Shown here: piece after piece, positions 1 through 10,220 of the stretch
How the letters are laid out: each line of letters begins with the position of its first letter
Numbering within the stretch: position 1 is the stretch's first letter
Assembly: GCA_000277445.1 (NCBI GenBank)
Contig: AJWJ01000051.1
Location: 1-64,000, forward strand
Length of the DNA: 64,000 nucleotides
Direction: 5' to 3'
Source of the DNA: Polysphondylium violaceum
Lineage: Eukaryota > Evosea > Eumycetozoa > Dictyosteliales > Dictyosteliaceae
Notes under the pieces: model-generated
Database searches by the model: none
Told to the model about the DNA's origin: nothing
Seen by the model: the letters and a program-made list of their open reading frames with translations, nothing else
Made by a program: the position numbers and the translations under genes

Positions 1-349
1 GGTGTTGATTCTTTTCTTGTTGCTGCTCTAATCTGAGTATTGGGGACACATCCACACGCTTGGAAAAACTAATTTCGTTGACTACTTGTCGGTAGGGATG
101 GTTGGTGTATTGGTAGAATTCACTGATATCTTTGATTGACAATTTAATATAGATGCAATTCTCTTTTGTGGACAATATTGACAGATGCTGGTGATTCTTG
201 TTCAAATAATCCAAATTGATATTGATGACCAATCCGGCGCATATCTTGTTCCTAATGATCCTATTTACATAATGGTCCCTCCAAATTAAATAGAACAGTA
301 TGTCATTATTATTCCTACCATTGCTGCTGGTTGGTGTATCAGATATCAT
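1..349 (-). CDS. FNIP-type repeat protein, N-terminal part (runs off window)
   Basis: An open frame starts at the ATG at 349 on the minus strand and runs off the left edge without a stop (116 codons seen). Its N-terminus (FYLIWRDHYVNRIIRNKI) closely matches that of the next gene (FYLIWRDIYLKRLIRNQL). The two share further blocks: N(I/L)D-L, LSTKE/VSTKD and HPYRQVVNE/HPHRHIINE. This N-terminal block is typical of dictyostelid FNIP-repeat proteins, whose repeats would lie beyond the window. It is transcribed in the same direction as the neighbour, so the two look like a tandem duplication. Function is unknown; the large dictyostelid FNIP families are thought to be protein-interaction scaffolds, some with F-boxes. 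Confidence 0.75.
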   Translation of the reverse strand, partial: MISDTPTSSNGRNNNDILFYLIWRDHYVNRIIRNKICAGLVININLDYLNKNHQHLSILSTKENCIYIKLSIKDISEFYQYTNHPYRQVVNEISFSKRVDVSPILRLEQQQEKNQH

Positions 350-1042
350 AGTGAGTGTAAATTTCACACACTACTAGTGCGCGTGACTCTCTAGTGGTGA
401 CTGTGATCAGAGAATACCACATTCACATTCAATTAGATGAAAGGGCAACCACCCGAAAACTTTTACTATAAAATGCAGTGTATGTGCTTGACTCACATGT
501 TGCGCCCCCATTAATGCCAAAGGTGGTAATTTGCAAAGAAGGAAATCCAATATCTATGCGTTGACTCACACACGATATGATTATTTGTAATTTTTTTGAA
601 AAAAAAAAAAATTGAGATCACCTGGGGTGGGAATTTCAGAAACTGTATAAATTTCGAAATCGGTTTTTAATAATTATTTTAATGCTTTTACTAAGAATTG
701 TATGTGTATACAAATAATTATGTATCTGAATAAATAAATAATATTTTATTACTTCTCTGAAAATTTTTTTGATGAATCTGTTTTTTTTTTCCCAAGATGA
801 AAAAAAAACAACTCACCTTTTCTAAAGATGGTAAATTAAATTTATGTCTGCCATATATAAAATAGTAAAATATGAGTTATTATCGTCACTAAATAATAAT
901 AATAATGGATTTATCTGAATATGATATTTATTTACATGGTTGGGTGTTGAAGGCGACAATGAAGCCAATTTCGAAACTCAAAAGATATTGATGTTGGCGG
1001 CTATTCAAAAACAAGATATACATGCATGTGCACAGATAGCAA
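350..1042. other. intergenic, AT-rich
   Basis: No convincing gene. It holds poly-A/poly-T tracts near 593-612 and 780-810. A 28-codon ATG frame at 905 on the plus strand has no recognisable similarity. The segment just left of 1043 would contain the 3' end of the 548-residue gene. Confidence 0.6.
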
Positions 1043-2689
1043 CTAAACATTATAATGTCCCTTGTATTTGTAGCGTTTGATTGACAGTGGCAAGATATCG
1101 GGGCTCAAGTCGAAAATATCTGTTTCTAAAAATACACAACCATCCGGGATGACACCTTTGACTGGCTCAAACTCAACTCTTGTTGTTTTTAGCTTCCTGA
1201 GATTGCCCGGTAAAAATTCTGCAGGGAGTGGTCGATTGGAACGGATCTTCAGAATACTTGGACTACTGAGTTGACAGAGAGTGAGGTTTTGTATAGATGT
1301 GCATGATCGCAATGTGTCTCGAGCCTGAATGCACCGAAACATGATGGAAATTTTTTTCACATTCCCAAGCATCAAGCCCAACGACTCATCCAAAGAGTAT
1401 ACCTCGATCTCTTTTAAGCAATCCAGCGGCCCGATTGATGAATATGAATTGCAAAACGAACCTATGTGCAGTATGCTTACGAGGGGAGGGATTGTATCTT
1501 TTTCCAACGAGTGATTGTATCGATTGATAATCAAATTCTTCAAACCTCTTGGCAAAACAAATGGGGGCAAGGGTTGATTAAATCTTTGAAGTTTTAGGGT
1601 AGTTAGAGAGTTTGGAAGATCCCCTATTTGGATGTTGTGGTTAAATTCGTCAAGTCGTAGACTCTCTAAATTGCTTGTTGATGAAAAGAGACCATTTAAA
1701 GGTTGATCGAAATCATATATCTCAATCCTTACCAAACCTTGTGGAAGAAATAAACGATTATGTGGTTGACCAAAAAAGATTGCAAGACTCTTTAGTGTTG
1801 TTGGCAAGCCATCTAGATTAAAACGGCGATAAAGAGTCAATGATTCGAGGCCACGAGGAAGTGAGGATCCTCGAAGCCCAAGAGTATTTTTCAAACTAAG
1901 ATATTTAATATGAGATGGCAATAGATCAGCTTCAATATTATCATTTATATTAAATAAAGAGATATCGTTTATCCAACTTTGATGCCCAAGATATTGTAAA
2001 TCATCGAGTTTAATATCAACTATTCGAAAATCCTTGAGTGTGTGATTATCAGACGGTACAATAAGGTTCTTTAGACTATCAAATTTACACTCATAGTCGA
2101 GAGTGTGCAAAGAAGAGGGAAGCTGCACACCTTTAACCTTGATCTCGTATTGAGAAGGAAGAGAGAGTTTTTGTAGGTTTGGTGGCAAACTAAGCAACAG
2201 ACCATCAACTAGCTCACAGTTGAATTCATCTTCTTGAGAGCCGATAAACAAGTCAATCAAGCCATCGTGTAGTCTACCTTGACCCACTACATCATCGCTT
2301 GGATGTATATAAAGCGATAGCTTCTGCACTTGTTCAGGTATCAAGCACCAATCAAACAAGACTGGAAGACTACCAACTTTTTTGAAATAATAATCCTTAG
2401 GAACGGCTATCATTTCTATACAAAGCTCATTGATAATGTGTCGGTGAGGATGATCGAGATATTCTCTGTAATACTCCTTATCCAAGATCTCCAAGCGAAT
2501 AAATATCCTATTCTCCAGTCTATCTTTGGTCGATACCGTTGAAAAGTACTCTACAAAGCCATCGTCATCCAAATCATCCAAATCAATGTTTATATGTACA
2601 TCTGACAGTAATTGATTTCTTATTAATCTCTTTAAATATATATCTCTCCAGATCAAATAAAACGATGTGTTGGTCTTTGTTGCTGACAT
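1043..2689 (-). CDS. FNIP-repeat leucine-rich protein (548 aa)
   Basis: Single-exon gene, ATG at 2689. Residues about 1-100 are the family N-terminal block. From about residue 180 onward there are degenerate repeats of about 22 residues with the pattern LP..L..L.L...FN..L. They are clearest at LPNSLTTLKLQRFNQPL, LPRGLKNLIINRYNHSL and LPTTLKSLAIFFGQPHN, which are FNIP-type leucine-rich repeats. No signal peptide or membrane segment is seen, so it is probably a cytosolic protein-binding scaffold. FNIP proteins are hugely expanded in dictyostelids and their individual roles are unknown. The truncated gene at the left edge is a paralogue in the same orientation. Confidence 0.85.
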   Translation of the reverse strand: MSATKTNTSFYLIWRDIYLKRLIRNQLLSDVHINIDLDDLDDDGFVEYFSTVSTKDRLENRIFIRLEILDKEYYREYLDHPHRHIINELCIEMIAVPKDYYFKKVGSLPVLFDWCLIPEQVQKLSLYIHPSDDVVGQGRLHDGLIDLFIGSQEDEFNCELVDGLLLSLPPNLQKLSLPSQYEIKVKGVQLPSSLHTLDYECKFDSLKNLIVPSDNHTLKDFRIVDIKLDDLQYLGHQSWINDISLFNINDNIEADLLPSHIKYLSLKNTLGLRGSSLPRGLESLTLYRRFNLDGLPTTLKSLAIFFGQPHNRLFLPQGLVRIEIYDFDQPLNGLFSSTSNLESLRLDEFNHNIQIGDLPNSLTTLKLQRFNQPLPPFVLPRGLKNLIINRYNHSLEKDTIPPLVSILHIGSFCNSYSSIGPLDCLKEIEVYSLDESLGLMLGNVKKISIMFRCIQARDTLRSCTSIQNLTLCQLSSPSILKIRSNRPLPAEFLPGNLRKLKTTRVEFEPVKGVIPDGCVFLETDIFDLSPDILPLSIKRYKYKGHYNV

Positions 2690-3850
2690 TTAGTATCATA
2701 ATTCAATTCCCATATTTGTTCCCCCCATCTTCATTCTATTTTTTTTCTAAATTTTTACACTAGATTTACATGAATTGAATTTTGCTATTTTTTGAATTAT
2801 TTTTTAAATTTTCTTTTTTTCGACAATTTTTTTTTTTTTTTTTGGTCTTTCGGTTTTTTCGGCTCTGCGAGTGTTTAAATAGAGGCATTGAGGCTTTCGT
2901 TTTTTATTCAGTGCACAATACAATTTGTAAGTAATAGACAATAAAACAATAAGTGCGAGAGCGACAATAATGTATGGTAGGGGTCTCGATGATTACGATC
3001 AATTGATCTTGCACCACTCTTAAGGCCATTGCAGATAATTTATACTTTCACCAAAAGTTTTGCTGAGATTCTCCTTTATCTATTCATACATTAGTTCAAT
3101 CTCTCCACTAATTTTATATTTAGATATCAATATTCTAACATTGGTTATTATTACTATAATTCAGATTTCTTTTGTATATTTTTTGCTTGCTCTTTGTTTT
3201 TTCCTGTGCCTTTTATTTTTTTTTGTAATTTGTAAGTTGAAACTCATACATTGCAATATTTGTATTGGAAATATGTATTTTAAAAGTGATTCTAGATGAT
3301 GAAAATCTTTCCCCGACCGATTCGACTATGATTGAAAAACCTATTGTTTATTTTTATCTAGCCAAAACCTCTGACCTTTTATCACTCTTAAAATACATAT
3401 TTACGGTCAAATATTTATTTTATCTCTCAGTATTTCATATACTAATAGTTTAAAATTTTTTAAATTAGGTATTCTCTTTTCTTTCTATCTTTTTAAATAT
3501 GTATTCAATAAATGATAAATTTCTTTTAAATCTAAATCATTCGTATAGTATCTTTCCTTTTTTTTCTTCTTAAAACATTGTTGAAAAAAGAAGTGCTTTT
3601 ATTTTGTTTATTTTTTTGCAAAGCTTGTTAATACCAAACTATATTGTTTGTGCGGAGCAAATTTTACTGATTCACAAAATTTAATGATATTATTGGTTTT
3701 AACAAACATACATTGCTTGGTGTAATCTTTTTAATTTCTATTTTTTTTGATCATAAAAAATCTTTTTTATTTTATTATTATTATTATAAATCTTTATTTT
3801 TTATTATTATTATTTATAAACTTTAAAATTTTAAAGTTTATAAACAAATT
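2690..3850. other. intergenic between divergent accessory genes
   Basis: A divergent promoter region of about 1.16 kb serving the FNIP gene (minus) and the first leucine-rich paralogue (plus). It contains a T-rich block at 2820-2845 and many A/T runs. Small open frames at 3060-3453 translate into hydrophobic low-complexity peptides and I do not count them as genes. It ends with a perfect palindrome listed separately. Confidence 0.55.
3813..3844. repeat. 32-bp perfect palindrome at start codon
   Basis: The two 16-nt halves, TTTATAAACTTTAAAA and its exact reverse complement, abut with no loop. The palindrome ends six bases before the ATG at 3851, so it would lie in the 5' leader or core promoter. 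It is entirely A/T apart from one C and one G. It could form a hairpin in the mRNA leader or bind a dimeric protein; neither is shown. Confidence 0.85.
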
Positions 3851-5635
3851 ATGAAGACTAAACCTATCTCAATCTTTCAAAATATCTTGAATAATGTTAG
3901 TCAAGAGGTTAAACATAAATATTTATTTATAAAGATATTCCAACATTTATTCAATCAAAATGAAAGAGTGGATTTGAAAGCCATAGAGATAACTCTTCTT
4001 AAATTAATATTGGTTTCAAAATCTTTTACTCGAGAAGTACTGTATCTATTAGACTATCCGGTGGTCGAGATTCATAGCAAAAAAAGTTTTCGATTGGCTT
4101 TTTATTTTATCGATCGTTGGAATCTTAGACTTAGATTATCACTCGTTTCTGTCCATGATCCCCTTGCTCCAAATTTTATCTTAAACAAGATTCAGTCTGT
4201 GTTTGGCAATAGTAAAAAAGAAGAGGCAATGTATAGTCGTCTTGCACCATTTATTCACTCTTGGCAATCGGTCGACAATCAGACATTAAAATGCACAAAG
4301 CCAATGCTCAATATCAAAGAGATAAAGCTGTGCTACAATGACCCAAACCCTGAGATAAAAAACAATCCATTGGTGGCAAGTATAGTTAAACATGGCGTGT
4401 CTGTCGAAGAGAGGGTCTCTCTTAAATGTATTATTCAAGAATCTTTGGAAAGATACAACGGCAATGGTGATAGTTTCTTACCTCCACCAGAATTGTACTG
4501 CTTCATCACAGCACTATCTATCCACACCACATGTAATCCTACGACATACAAATTTATTTCAGAGCTACGAAATCTCGTTTCATTGACCATCGATGACATC
4601 TATGTTCCATTGGGTAGTTTTGGAGAATCTGATTTCCCAGAGCTGTTGACTTACAATGATCTATTTTTGTATATTAACAACCATCCTACTTTGGAATCGC
4701 TCTCTTGCACATATCACCGAATGAAAAAGAGTATAGAGGCACATCAAGCCCACCAGGGAACCATTTTTCCCAAGCTTGTCAATTTAACGCATTTGACTTT
4801 ATACATTGATTCTGCAACACCAGATCTTCTCTTTATCAACGATATGGCCAAATTAAAGTACTTAGAGCTCAATCTATCGAAAGTGGTCCCCGAGTCGGCC
4901 TATGTTGAGCAGAATCGTCCCAACAACATGACAGTGTTTAACAACAGCTCTTTACAAACTCTTATTCTCAACACTTTATCCAAAAAAATATCTTGGGAAG
5001 TAGATTCGAATCTTAAGGTACTCCACTGTCTGGGCTTTCCTTTGGAACCAAGTAAACAGCATCCTGCCCTCAGGGACCTTTCAGTCCAATCTATTTTCTC
5101 TCAAGACCAAAACACACAGATAAAAGCCTTTATCCGAGAAATCAAACCCATGTGTCATCTTGTCTCACTCAGTGTCGATTTGGGCCAATGCCAAGGAAAG
5201 AACCCAATCAAGCGTTTGGTGGAGCTATTCAATGTCCTCCCCAGCACCGGTGTTCGTACATTTAAATTTGTGCTCCAAAACAATACATTCAAAATCACAC
5301 CCACTCTCCAAGACAGCCTCGTGTCCTCCATTGTAAAAAACAAAAAACAACTGGACCACTTGTTTCTCTTTGATGGAAAGTCAACTTTTATAAAAGGAAA
5401 CAAAAAAGTATTGTTTACAGTCTTGTCCTCATTAGAGTTGATCTCGTTCAGCTGCTGGGAGACACTAGAGTTTACTGAATCTGAATTGAATGAAATTGCC
5501 CGATTGTTAAAGCGACCAAATCAGAATCTAGAAATGTTAAGTTTTATCAATGCCCCTCAGTTGTCCGATTTCTCCAGATCGCGTGGTTTATTTATCGACA
5601 TGCCTCGATCAATAAATTTAGCACTTTTTAAATAA
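3851..5635 (+). CDS. leucine-rich F-box-like protein, tandem copy 1 (594 aa)
   Basis: Single-exon gene. Residues about 8-65 form an F-box-like helix block that includes LILVSKSFTREVLYLL. The rest is a weakly conserved leucine-rich fold with strings such as LVSLTIDDI and LTHLTLYID. It is paralogous to the next two genes. Shared landmarks are the N-terminal VSKSF-REV motif, and near the C-terminus the motif R(T/H)F(K/N)F followed about 25 residues later by K(K/N)..QL. No signal peptide or membrane segment. If the F-box reading is right, it would present substrates to an SCF ligase through Skp1; this is inference. Confidence 0.8.
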   Translation: MKTKPISIFQNILNNVSQEVKHKYLFIKIFQHLFNQNERVDLKAIEITLLKLILVSKSFTREVLYLLDYPVVEIHSKKSFRLAFYFIDRWNLRLRLSLVSVHDPLAPNFILNKIQSVFGNSKKEEAMYSRLAPFIHSWQSVDNQTLKCTKPMLNIKEIKLCYNDPNPEIKNNPLVASIVKHGVSVEERVSLKCIIQESLERYNGNGDSFLPPPELYCFITALSIHTTCNPTTYKFISELRNLVSLTIDDIYVPLGSFGESDFPELLTYNDLFLYINNHPTLESLSCTYHRMKKSIEAHQAHQGTIFPKLVNLTHLTLYIDSATPDLLFINDMAKLKYLELNLSKVVPESAYVEQNRPNNMTVFNNSSLQTLILNTLSKKISWEVDSNLKVLHCLGFPLEPSKQHPALRDLSVQSIFSQDQNTQIKAFIREIKPMCHLVSLSVDLGQCQGKNPIKRLVELFNVLPSTGVRTFKFVLQNNTFKITPTLQDSLVSSIVKNKKQLDHLFLFDGKSTFIKGNKKVLFTVLSSLELISFSCWETLEFTESELNEIARLLKRPNQNLEMLSFINAPQLSDFSRSRGLFIDMPRSINLALFK

Positions 5636-5927
5636 ATTAAATTTCTAAAAAAGATCTCATTTTGATTGGGAAAAAAAAACACTCTCACCCACTTGCCTGA
5701 TTATACATATCACACTCTGCATATATACATACCACACCGCCACACACATACACACACACAACCCCTTTCTCATAATGCCTATCTAACATCATCTCCTTAT
5801 GTGGTTTTATTTTTAGTTGCTCCTATATTTATATTAATTATTTAAATTGGTTGTTTTCATTCTATTATATTATATTGATATATACATATATTTATACAAT
5901 CATATACAGAGAGATAAATAGATTAGT

Positions 5928-7634
5928 ATGATTGCTAATAAATATATATTGCAATATATATTTAATCAAACATTTCATTTAATAGAGAGATGTGAGGTTG
6001 ATTACATACATTACTTGCTCGTCAAACTGTTGTTGGTCTCGAAATCGTTTGTAAGAGAGGTGCTCTGCGGCATTGCTTATCCCACGCTAAATATCACCAG
6101 TATTGGGGATTTGAAAAAGGCGATGCTTTTCATGAAGCACCGTATTCCCATCCTGCTGTCGATCAATATACCCCAAAATAGATCTTCTGGATTTGTCAAC
6201 AGCACCGTTGTAATGAACTGTGTCCATTCGATAAAGAATATGTTTGGCCAAGAAAAGGCATCCTGGGATCAGGTGTCTGGATCGATAAAGTGTTTTACAT
6301 CCTATGAAAGCACGTTTCTTTCATGGACAGAGTCGTATGACCGTTTGGAGTCGGTGTTAATCGAGGATCCCATCAACAACAGAGACAGCAATGCATTGCT
6401 CAATCTACTCAATAGCAAACCGTCCTCATTTCCCCAGCTCAAAGAACTCCTTCTAGTTGAGAATGATACCAACATTAGTTTTGATCCTGCAGGCATATCG
6501 GTGGACGTTTGCAACAAGATCAGCACACTCAAGGTGCAGTCGACTCAAGAGTTTCACTCCTTTGCATTTATCCAGCAATTCAAGCATCTAGCTGTCCTGC
6601 ATCTTGACCTCCGAGGCGTGACCAACCAGCACTACAGAGATATGGTGACCAACATAAAAGTTCATCCAAACATCCAAGATCTAAGACTCATGTTTCGTGG
6701 AAATGTAAAGATTGAAAGCCGCGATTTCATTGGCAACGGCAATATCACCACACTCTATCTATCACACGATCGACTGACTCCCGAGTGTGTCCAATCAATT
6801 CTGGACAACAACAAAACTCTCAAACATTTGTCAATCATTGCTACCTCTGTTGTGTTTACAGTATTAACATGTCCCCGAAAAGAGGCCCCTGGCCCACCAC
6901 TGAAAAACAGCGTTTTGCAAGGGATTTGTCTTCGAGGTCTGGCACACAACGTTGCAAGCAAATGGACAGAACCCTCCAATTTGCGCTGTCTCAATGTCGA
7001 CGAGCTACTGCCCAACATCTCTGCCACCCACCCTCATCTCGAGAGACTCACAATTCACACAAACGTTGAGCCTACTGAGCCCAACCAAATTTCAGCGTTT
7101 TTAAAAGGCCTCGCCAATAACCAAACCATCGAGTACCTCGAGATTGACATCAAGACCAAAAACTACCTCACCCAAAAGAGGCTCTTTCCCAGCCCCATGG
7201 AGTTTCTCACACGCCTGTTTTGTCTCTTTCCCAAAACCAACATCCGCCACTTTAAATTCACCATACGCGGCTACACCCACACCATCAACGACTTTAATCA
7301 ACAGGACCAACTGTTGCTCGCCATCAAAAACAATAGTCACCAGCTCTACTCGTTGTTTCTCAATAGCTTTTCCTCGGACCCCATCATCAACGACATCAAC
7401 ATCCTCTTTACTGTGTTGGAGTCGCTGGAATACATCCAACTATTCGAGTGTAACCAATCCTATTCGCTGACCGACAAGCAATACCTGCGCTTCAAACACT
7501 CTATTGCCCAACTAAAGTATTTGAAATTCCTCAACATCCAGTTGGTGCTCAACCCCCTCTATCAACAAAATTTAAAGCACTATTTATCAAGTTTAGGTAT
7601 ATTTAATATTACTCCTAAAAATAAAGTATTTTAA
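5928..7634 (+). CDS. leucine-rich F-box-like protein, tandem copy 2 (568 aa)
   Basis: Single-exon gene, paralogue of the flanking copies. The N-terminus (LLVSKSFVREVL, residues about 35-46) and the C-terminal block (NIRHFKFTIRGYT, then NNSHQLYSLFL) align with copies 1 and 3. Leucine-rich segments lie between. It is 292 bp downstream of copy 1 and in the same direction. Its body is clearly richer in G+C than copy 3, so the copies have drifted in composition or have different ages. Function unknown; a possible SCF substrate adaptor. Confidence 0.8.
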   Translation: MIANKYILQYIFNQTFHLIERCEVDYIHYLLVKLLLVSKSFVREVLCGIAYPTLNITSIGDLKKAMLFMKHRIPILLSINIPQNRSSGFVNSTVVMNCVHSIKNMFGQEKASWDQVSGSIKCFTSYESTFLSWTESYDRLESVLIEDPINNRDSNALLNLLNSKPSSFPQLKELLLVENDTNISFDPAGISVDVCNKISTLKVQSTQEFHSFAFIQQFKHLAVLHLDLRGVTNQHYRDMVTNIKVHPNIQDLRLMFRGNVKIESRDFIGNGNITTLYLSHDRLTPECVQSILDNNKTLKHLSIIATSVVFTVLTCPRKEAPGPPLKNSVLQGICLRGLAHNVASKWTEPSNLRCLNVDELLPNISATHPHLERLTIHTNVEPTEPNQISAFLKGLANNQTIEYLEIDIKTKNYLTQKRLFPSPMEFLTRLFCLFPKTNIRHFKFTIRGYTHTINDFNQQDQLLLAIKNNSHQLYSLFLNSFSSDPIINDINILFTVLESLEYIQLFECNQSYSLTDKQYLRFKHSIAQLKYLKFLNIQLVLNPLYQQNLKHYLSSLGIFNITPKNKVF

Positions 7635-8058
7635 AATACTGCAGTAGTGGTGTGCGTGATGATTCTTATTAATAGAGTCTATGATTGAGCTCTCTTGCGA
7701 GGTATAAAATAAACTCTAATAGAATCTGTGATCTATAGTGTTGGTGTGTGATGGTTGTATTGTATTAATAACAACTTTAATTGGATAATTAATCAAATTT
7801 GATTGGGTATCAACTAATTTAAATGAAATTCCAAAAACAACACAACCCTCCCACCACAACTCAATTTAATATCTCCCTGAGATATTGGGGGATTTTTATT
7901 TTGTGATCAAAAATGGGGGGAAAGTAATGTAATCTCAAATGTCATTTTTTTAAAAAAAAATGATCATAACCCCCCTTAATATTAAAATTTTAAATACTGC
8001 AATATATTTGCATAACCACCAATTAAATTAACAATAACAATATGTATCAGGACGTATA
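7635..8058. other. intergenic, AT-rich
   Basis: Spacer between tandem copies 2 and 3. It holds only A/T-rich sequence, including a short inverted run near 7948-7962 (ttttttaaaaaaaaat), and no reading frame worth reporting. Confidence 0.6.
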
Positions 8059-9816
8059 ATGATGGTTACAAATAAATATTTATTACAAAGAATTTTTAAT
8101 TATACTTTTCATTGTTTGGAGTCGTGCGAATTAAATCAACTTCACTATACTTTAATTAAATTGATACTGATTTCAAAGAGTTTCAGAAACGAGGTGATGC
8201 AGTGTATTTACTATCCAAGAATTATAATCACCCGTGAACCACAACTAGAGTGCGCCTACAATTTAATTATCAAATATACAATTCCCTTAAAATTATCAAT
8301 TCAAATTCAACAACAACAAAAATCACAACCTCCTTCTTTGATAGAGAAATTCAAAGATAAAGCATATTCAGTTTTCAATTTAACAGAACGGGCGCTATGG
8401 AACGAATTGTCGCCTCACGTAGAATCTTTTGTCTCATACAATAATAGAGAAATCAAAGGGAATGGAAACTTTTTGCATTTAAAATCCATAGAGATTGTAA
8501 ATCGTTTTCACAGCATACTAGAAAATCCATTATTAAAAATTATCAATTCAAAATTTAAAAGAAATTCACTGATAGGTTCTTCTAGTGATTATCCTTCATT
8601 ATATAAATTGGAAATAACAGAACACAATACCTTTATCATCAATACATTTACAAATGAAATGATACCAAATTTTATTATAGACAAAATAACAGTACTTTCA
8701 ATATTTCTCAAAGTAGATTCTGTGCAATCCTTTCAGTTTATTCATCAATTAAAGAATCTTCGATCATTTAGTTATAAAAACAAGCTGCTAGATTTTCAAA
8801 ATCTTTTTGAGAATGTAAATTCCCATCAGAGTTTAGATTCGCTCTATTTAGAATTCCAGGAAACCAAAGCAAACAAGGGCTATCATGATGTACCATTTAT
8901 TCCCTTTTCTTTTTTATTGAAAAATACAAATCTTTCCAATTTATCAATGAAATTCAAAGATATTCCAATAGAAATAGTGGATATGATAACAAGATCGCTA
9001 AAAAATTTAAAATCCCTCATCATCATAGATACCCAGTCTGGGGATAAACAGGCACCAATTGAAACTTTATTAGAACCGCCAAAAGACACATGTAAAATAG
9101 ACAACTCTACTCTCACCCATTTCACCTTTGTTAAATCAAAATATAAAATTTTTAACCATTGGATAGCGCCATCCAATTTAAAATCACTTTGTATTGATCA
9201 ACTTTCACCTTCTATATTCAAAAATCATCCAAAAGTAGAAAAATTAGATTTTATTTGTCCTAAAGGTTGTATGAATATAGACAATTCTTTATTTTTAAAC
9301 AATTTGGCATTGAATCAAAGTATTGTACATTTAAATCTAGATCTTACAACTACATTCTATACCAAACAACCAAATTATCCTCAAGCTATAGAGTTTTTAG
9401 GTTCAATATTCAATGCTATACCATCGACCAATATCAGACATTTCAATTTTACTGTAAGAGAATGCAAGAATGGGGCATTTCAAGAATATTATCAAGAATT
9501 AATACCAGTGATAAAGAAAAACAAAACCCAATTATATACCATTTGTCTCACAACCATTAATCCAAGTGTGATTTATCCATCATGTCAATTGTTGGAGGCT
9601 ATCATAGAAAATATTCATTCTCTACAAAAGTTTGAAACCAATGAACGAATCAAAATTAATCACCATCAGTATCAACGACTAAAGGCATTGATAAAGAAAT
9701 CAAATATTAAAATTCTAAATATACCAAATGTCTGTATGGATGAATATATAAATTTAGATTCTTTTATTATTAGGAATGGCTTATTTTATAATTATGATTC
9801 TAAATTTATTGAATAA
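8059..9816 (+). CDS. leucine-rich F-box-like protein, tandem copy 3 (585 aa)
   Basis: Single-exon gene beginning with two ATGs; the first is used here. It matches copies 1 and 2 at the N-terminus (YLLQRIFNYTFHCLE, then LILISKSFRNEVM) and at the C-terminus (NIRHFNFTVRECK, then KKNKTQLYTICL). It is much more AT-rich than copy 2. No signal peptide or membrane span. The same speculative role as an SCF adaptor applies. Confidence 0.8.
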   Translation: MMVTNKYLLQRIFNYTFHCLESCELNQLHYTLIKLILISKSFRNEVMQCIYYPRIIITREPQLECAYNLIIKYTIPLKLSIQIQQQQKSQPPSLIEKFKDKAYSVFNLTERALWNELSPHVESFVSYNNREIKGNGNFLHLKSIEIVNRFHSILENPLLKIINSKFKRNSLIGSSSDYPSLYKLEITEHNTFIINTFTNEMIPNFIIDKITVLSIFLKVDSVQSFQFIHQLKNLRSFSYKNKLLDFQNLFENVNSHQSLDSLYLEFQETKANKGYHDVPFIPFSFLLKNTNLSNLSMKFKDIPIEIVDMITRSLKNLKSLIIIDTQSGDKQAPIETLLEPPKDTCKIDNSTLTHFTFVKSKYKIFNHWIAPSNLKSLCIDQLSPSIFKNHPKVEKLDFICPKGCMNIDNSLFLNNLALNQSIVHLNLDLTTTFYTKQPNYPQAIEFLGSIFNAIPSTNIRHFNFTVRECKNGAFQEYYQELIPVIKKNKTQLYTICLTTINPSVIYPSCQLLEAIIENIHSLQKFETNERIKINHHQYQRLKALIKKSNIKILNIPNVCMDEYINLDSFIIRNGLFYNYDSKFIE

Positions 9817-9963
9817 ACAAATAATATGTAAAATAATTTATTAAACTTAATGATAAAAAATAACCTTCTGATCAATTTTCCAAAGGTTTTGAAAAATAGT
9901 AAAATTTATTGTGAGTGATATTAATGAATATAAAAATATAAAATAGTTTAAAACTTTTATGGG

Positions 9964-10220
9964 CTATTGAATAGTGCATCCAGTATGAGCACCACCAGGC
10001 ACTGTATCATTCATGTTTCTACCAGCTACAAGATTACTAGATAAAGAGTCGGTGGAGATGGATGAACTCTGAATACTATTTGCGGAAACAGAATTTACTC
10101 TTACATCTACTTGACTACCACCAAGATTTTTAAAGTTTTCTTTAATTGTAAAATACAAATTGTTAATATTACCAATAGCTTTTTCCTCTTCAAATTATAA
10201 TACTTACCAACAAGAGTCAT
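9964..10220 (-). CDS. small CaaX-box protein, family member A (62 aa)
   Basis: Two exons: 10208-10220 (ATGACTCTTGTTG) and 9964-10139, with a 68-nt gt..ag intron in phase 1. The joined protein starts MTLVENFKNLGG, is rich in Ser and Asn, and ends GCTIQ-stop. The last four residues, CTIQ, fit a CaaX prenylation box; a terminal Gln usually favours farnesylation. The start, exon sizes and intron phase match members C to G. The body shows no known domain and looks unstructured. A TATA-like box (gtataaatac) lies about 60 nt before the start. Probably membrane-attached; role unknown. Confidence 0.7.

Noticed and set aside
3060-3453. Hydrophobic plus-strand open frames
   Set aside because: Low-complexity T-rich DNA gives Phe/Leu/Ile strings; no ATG context or homologue.
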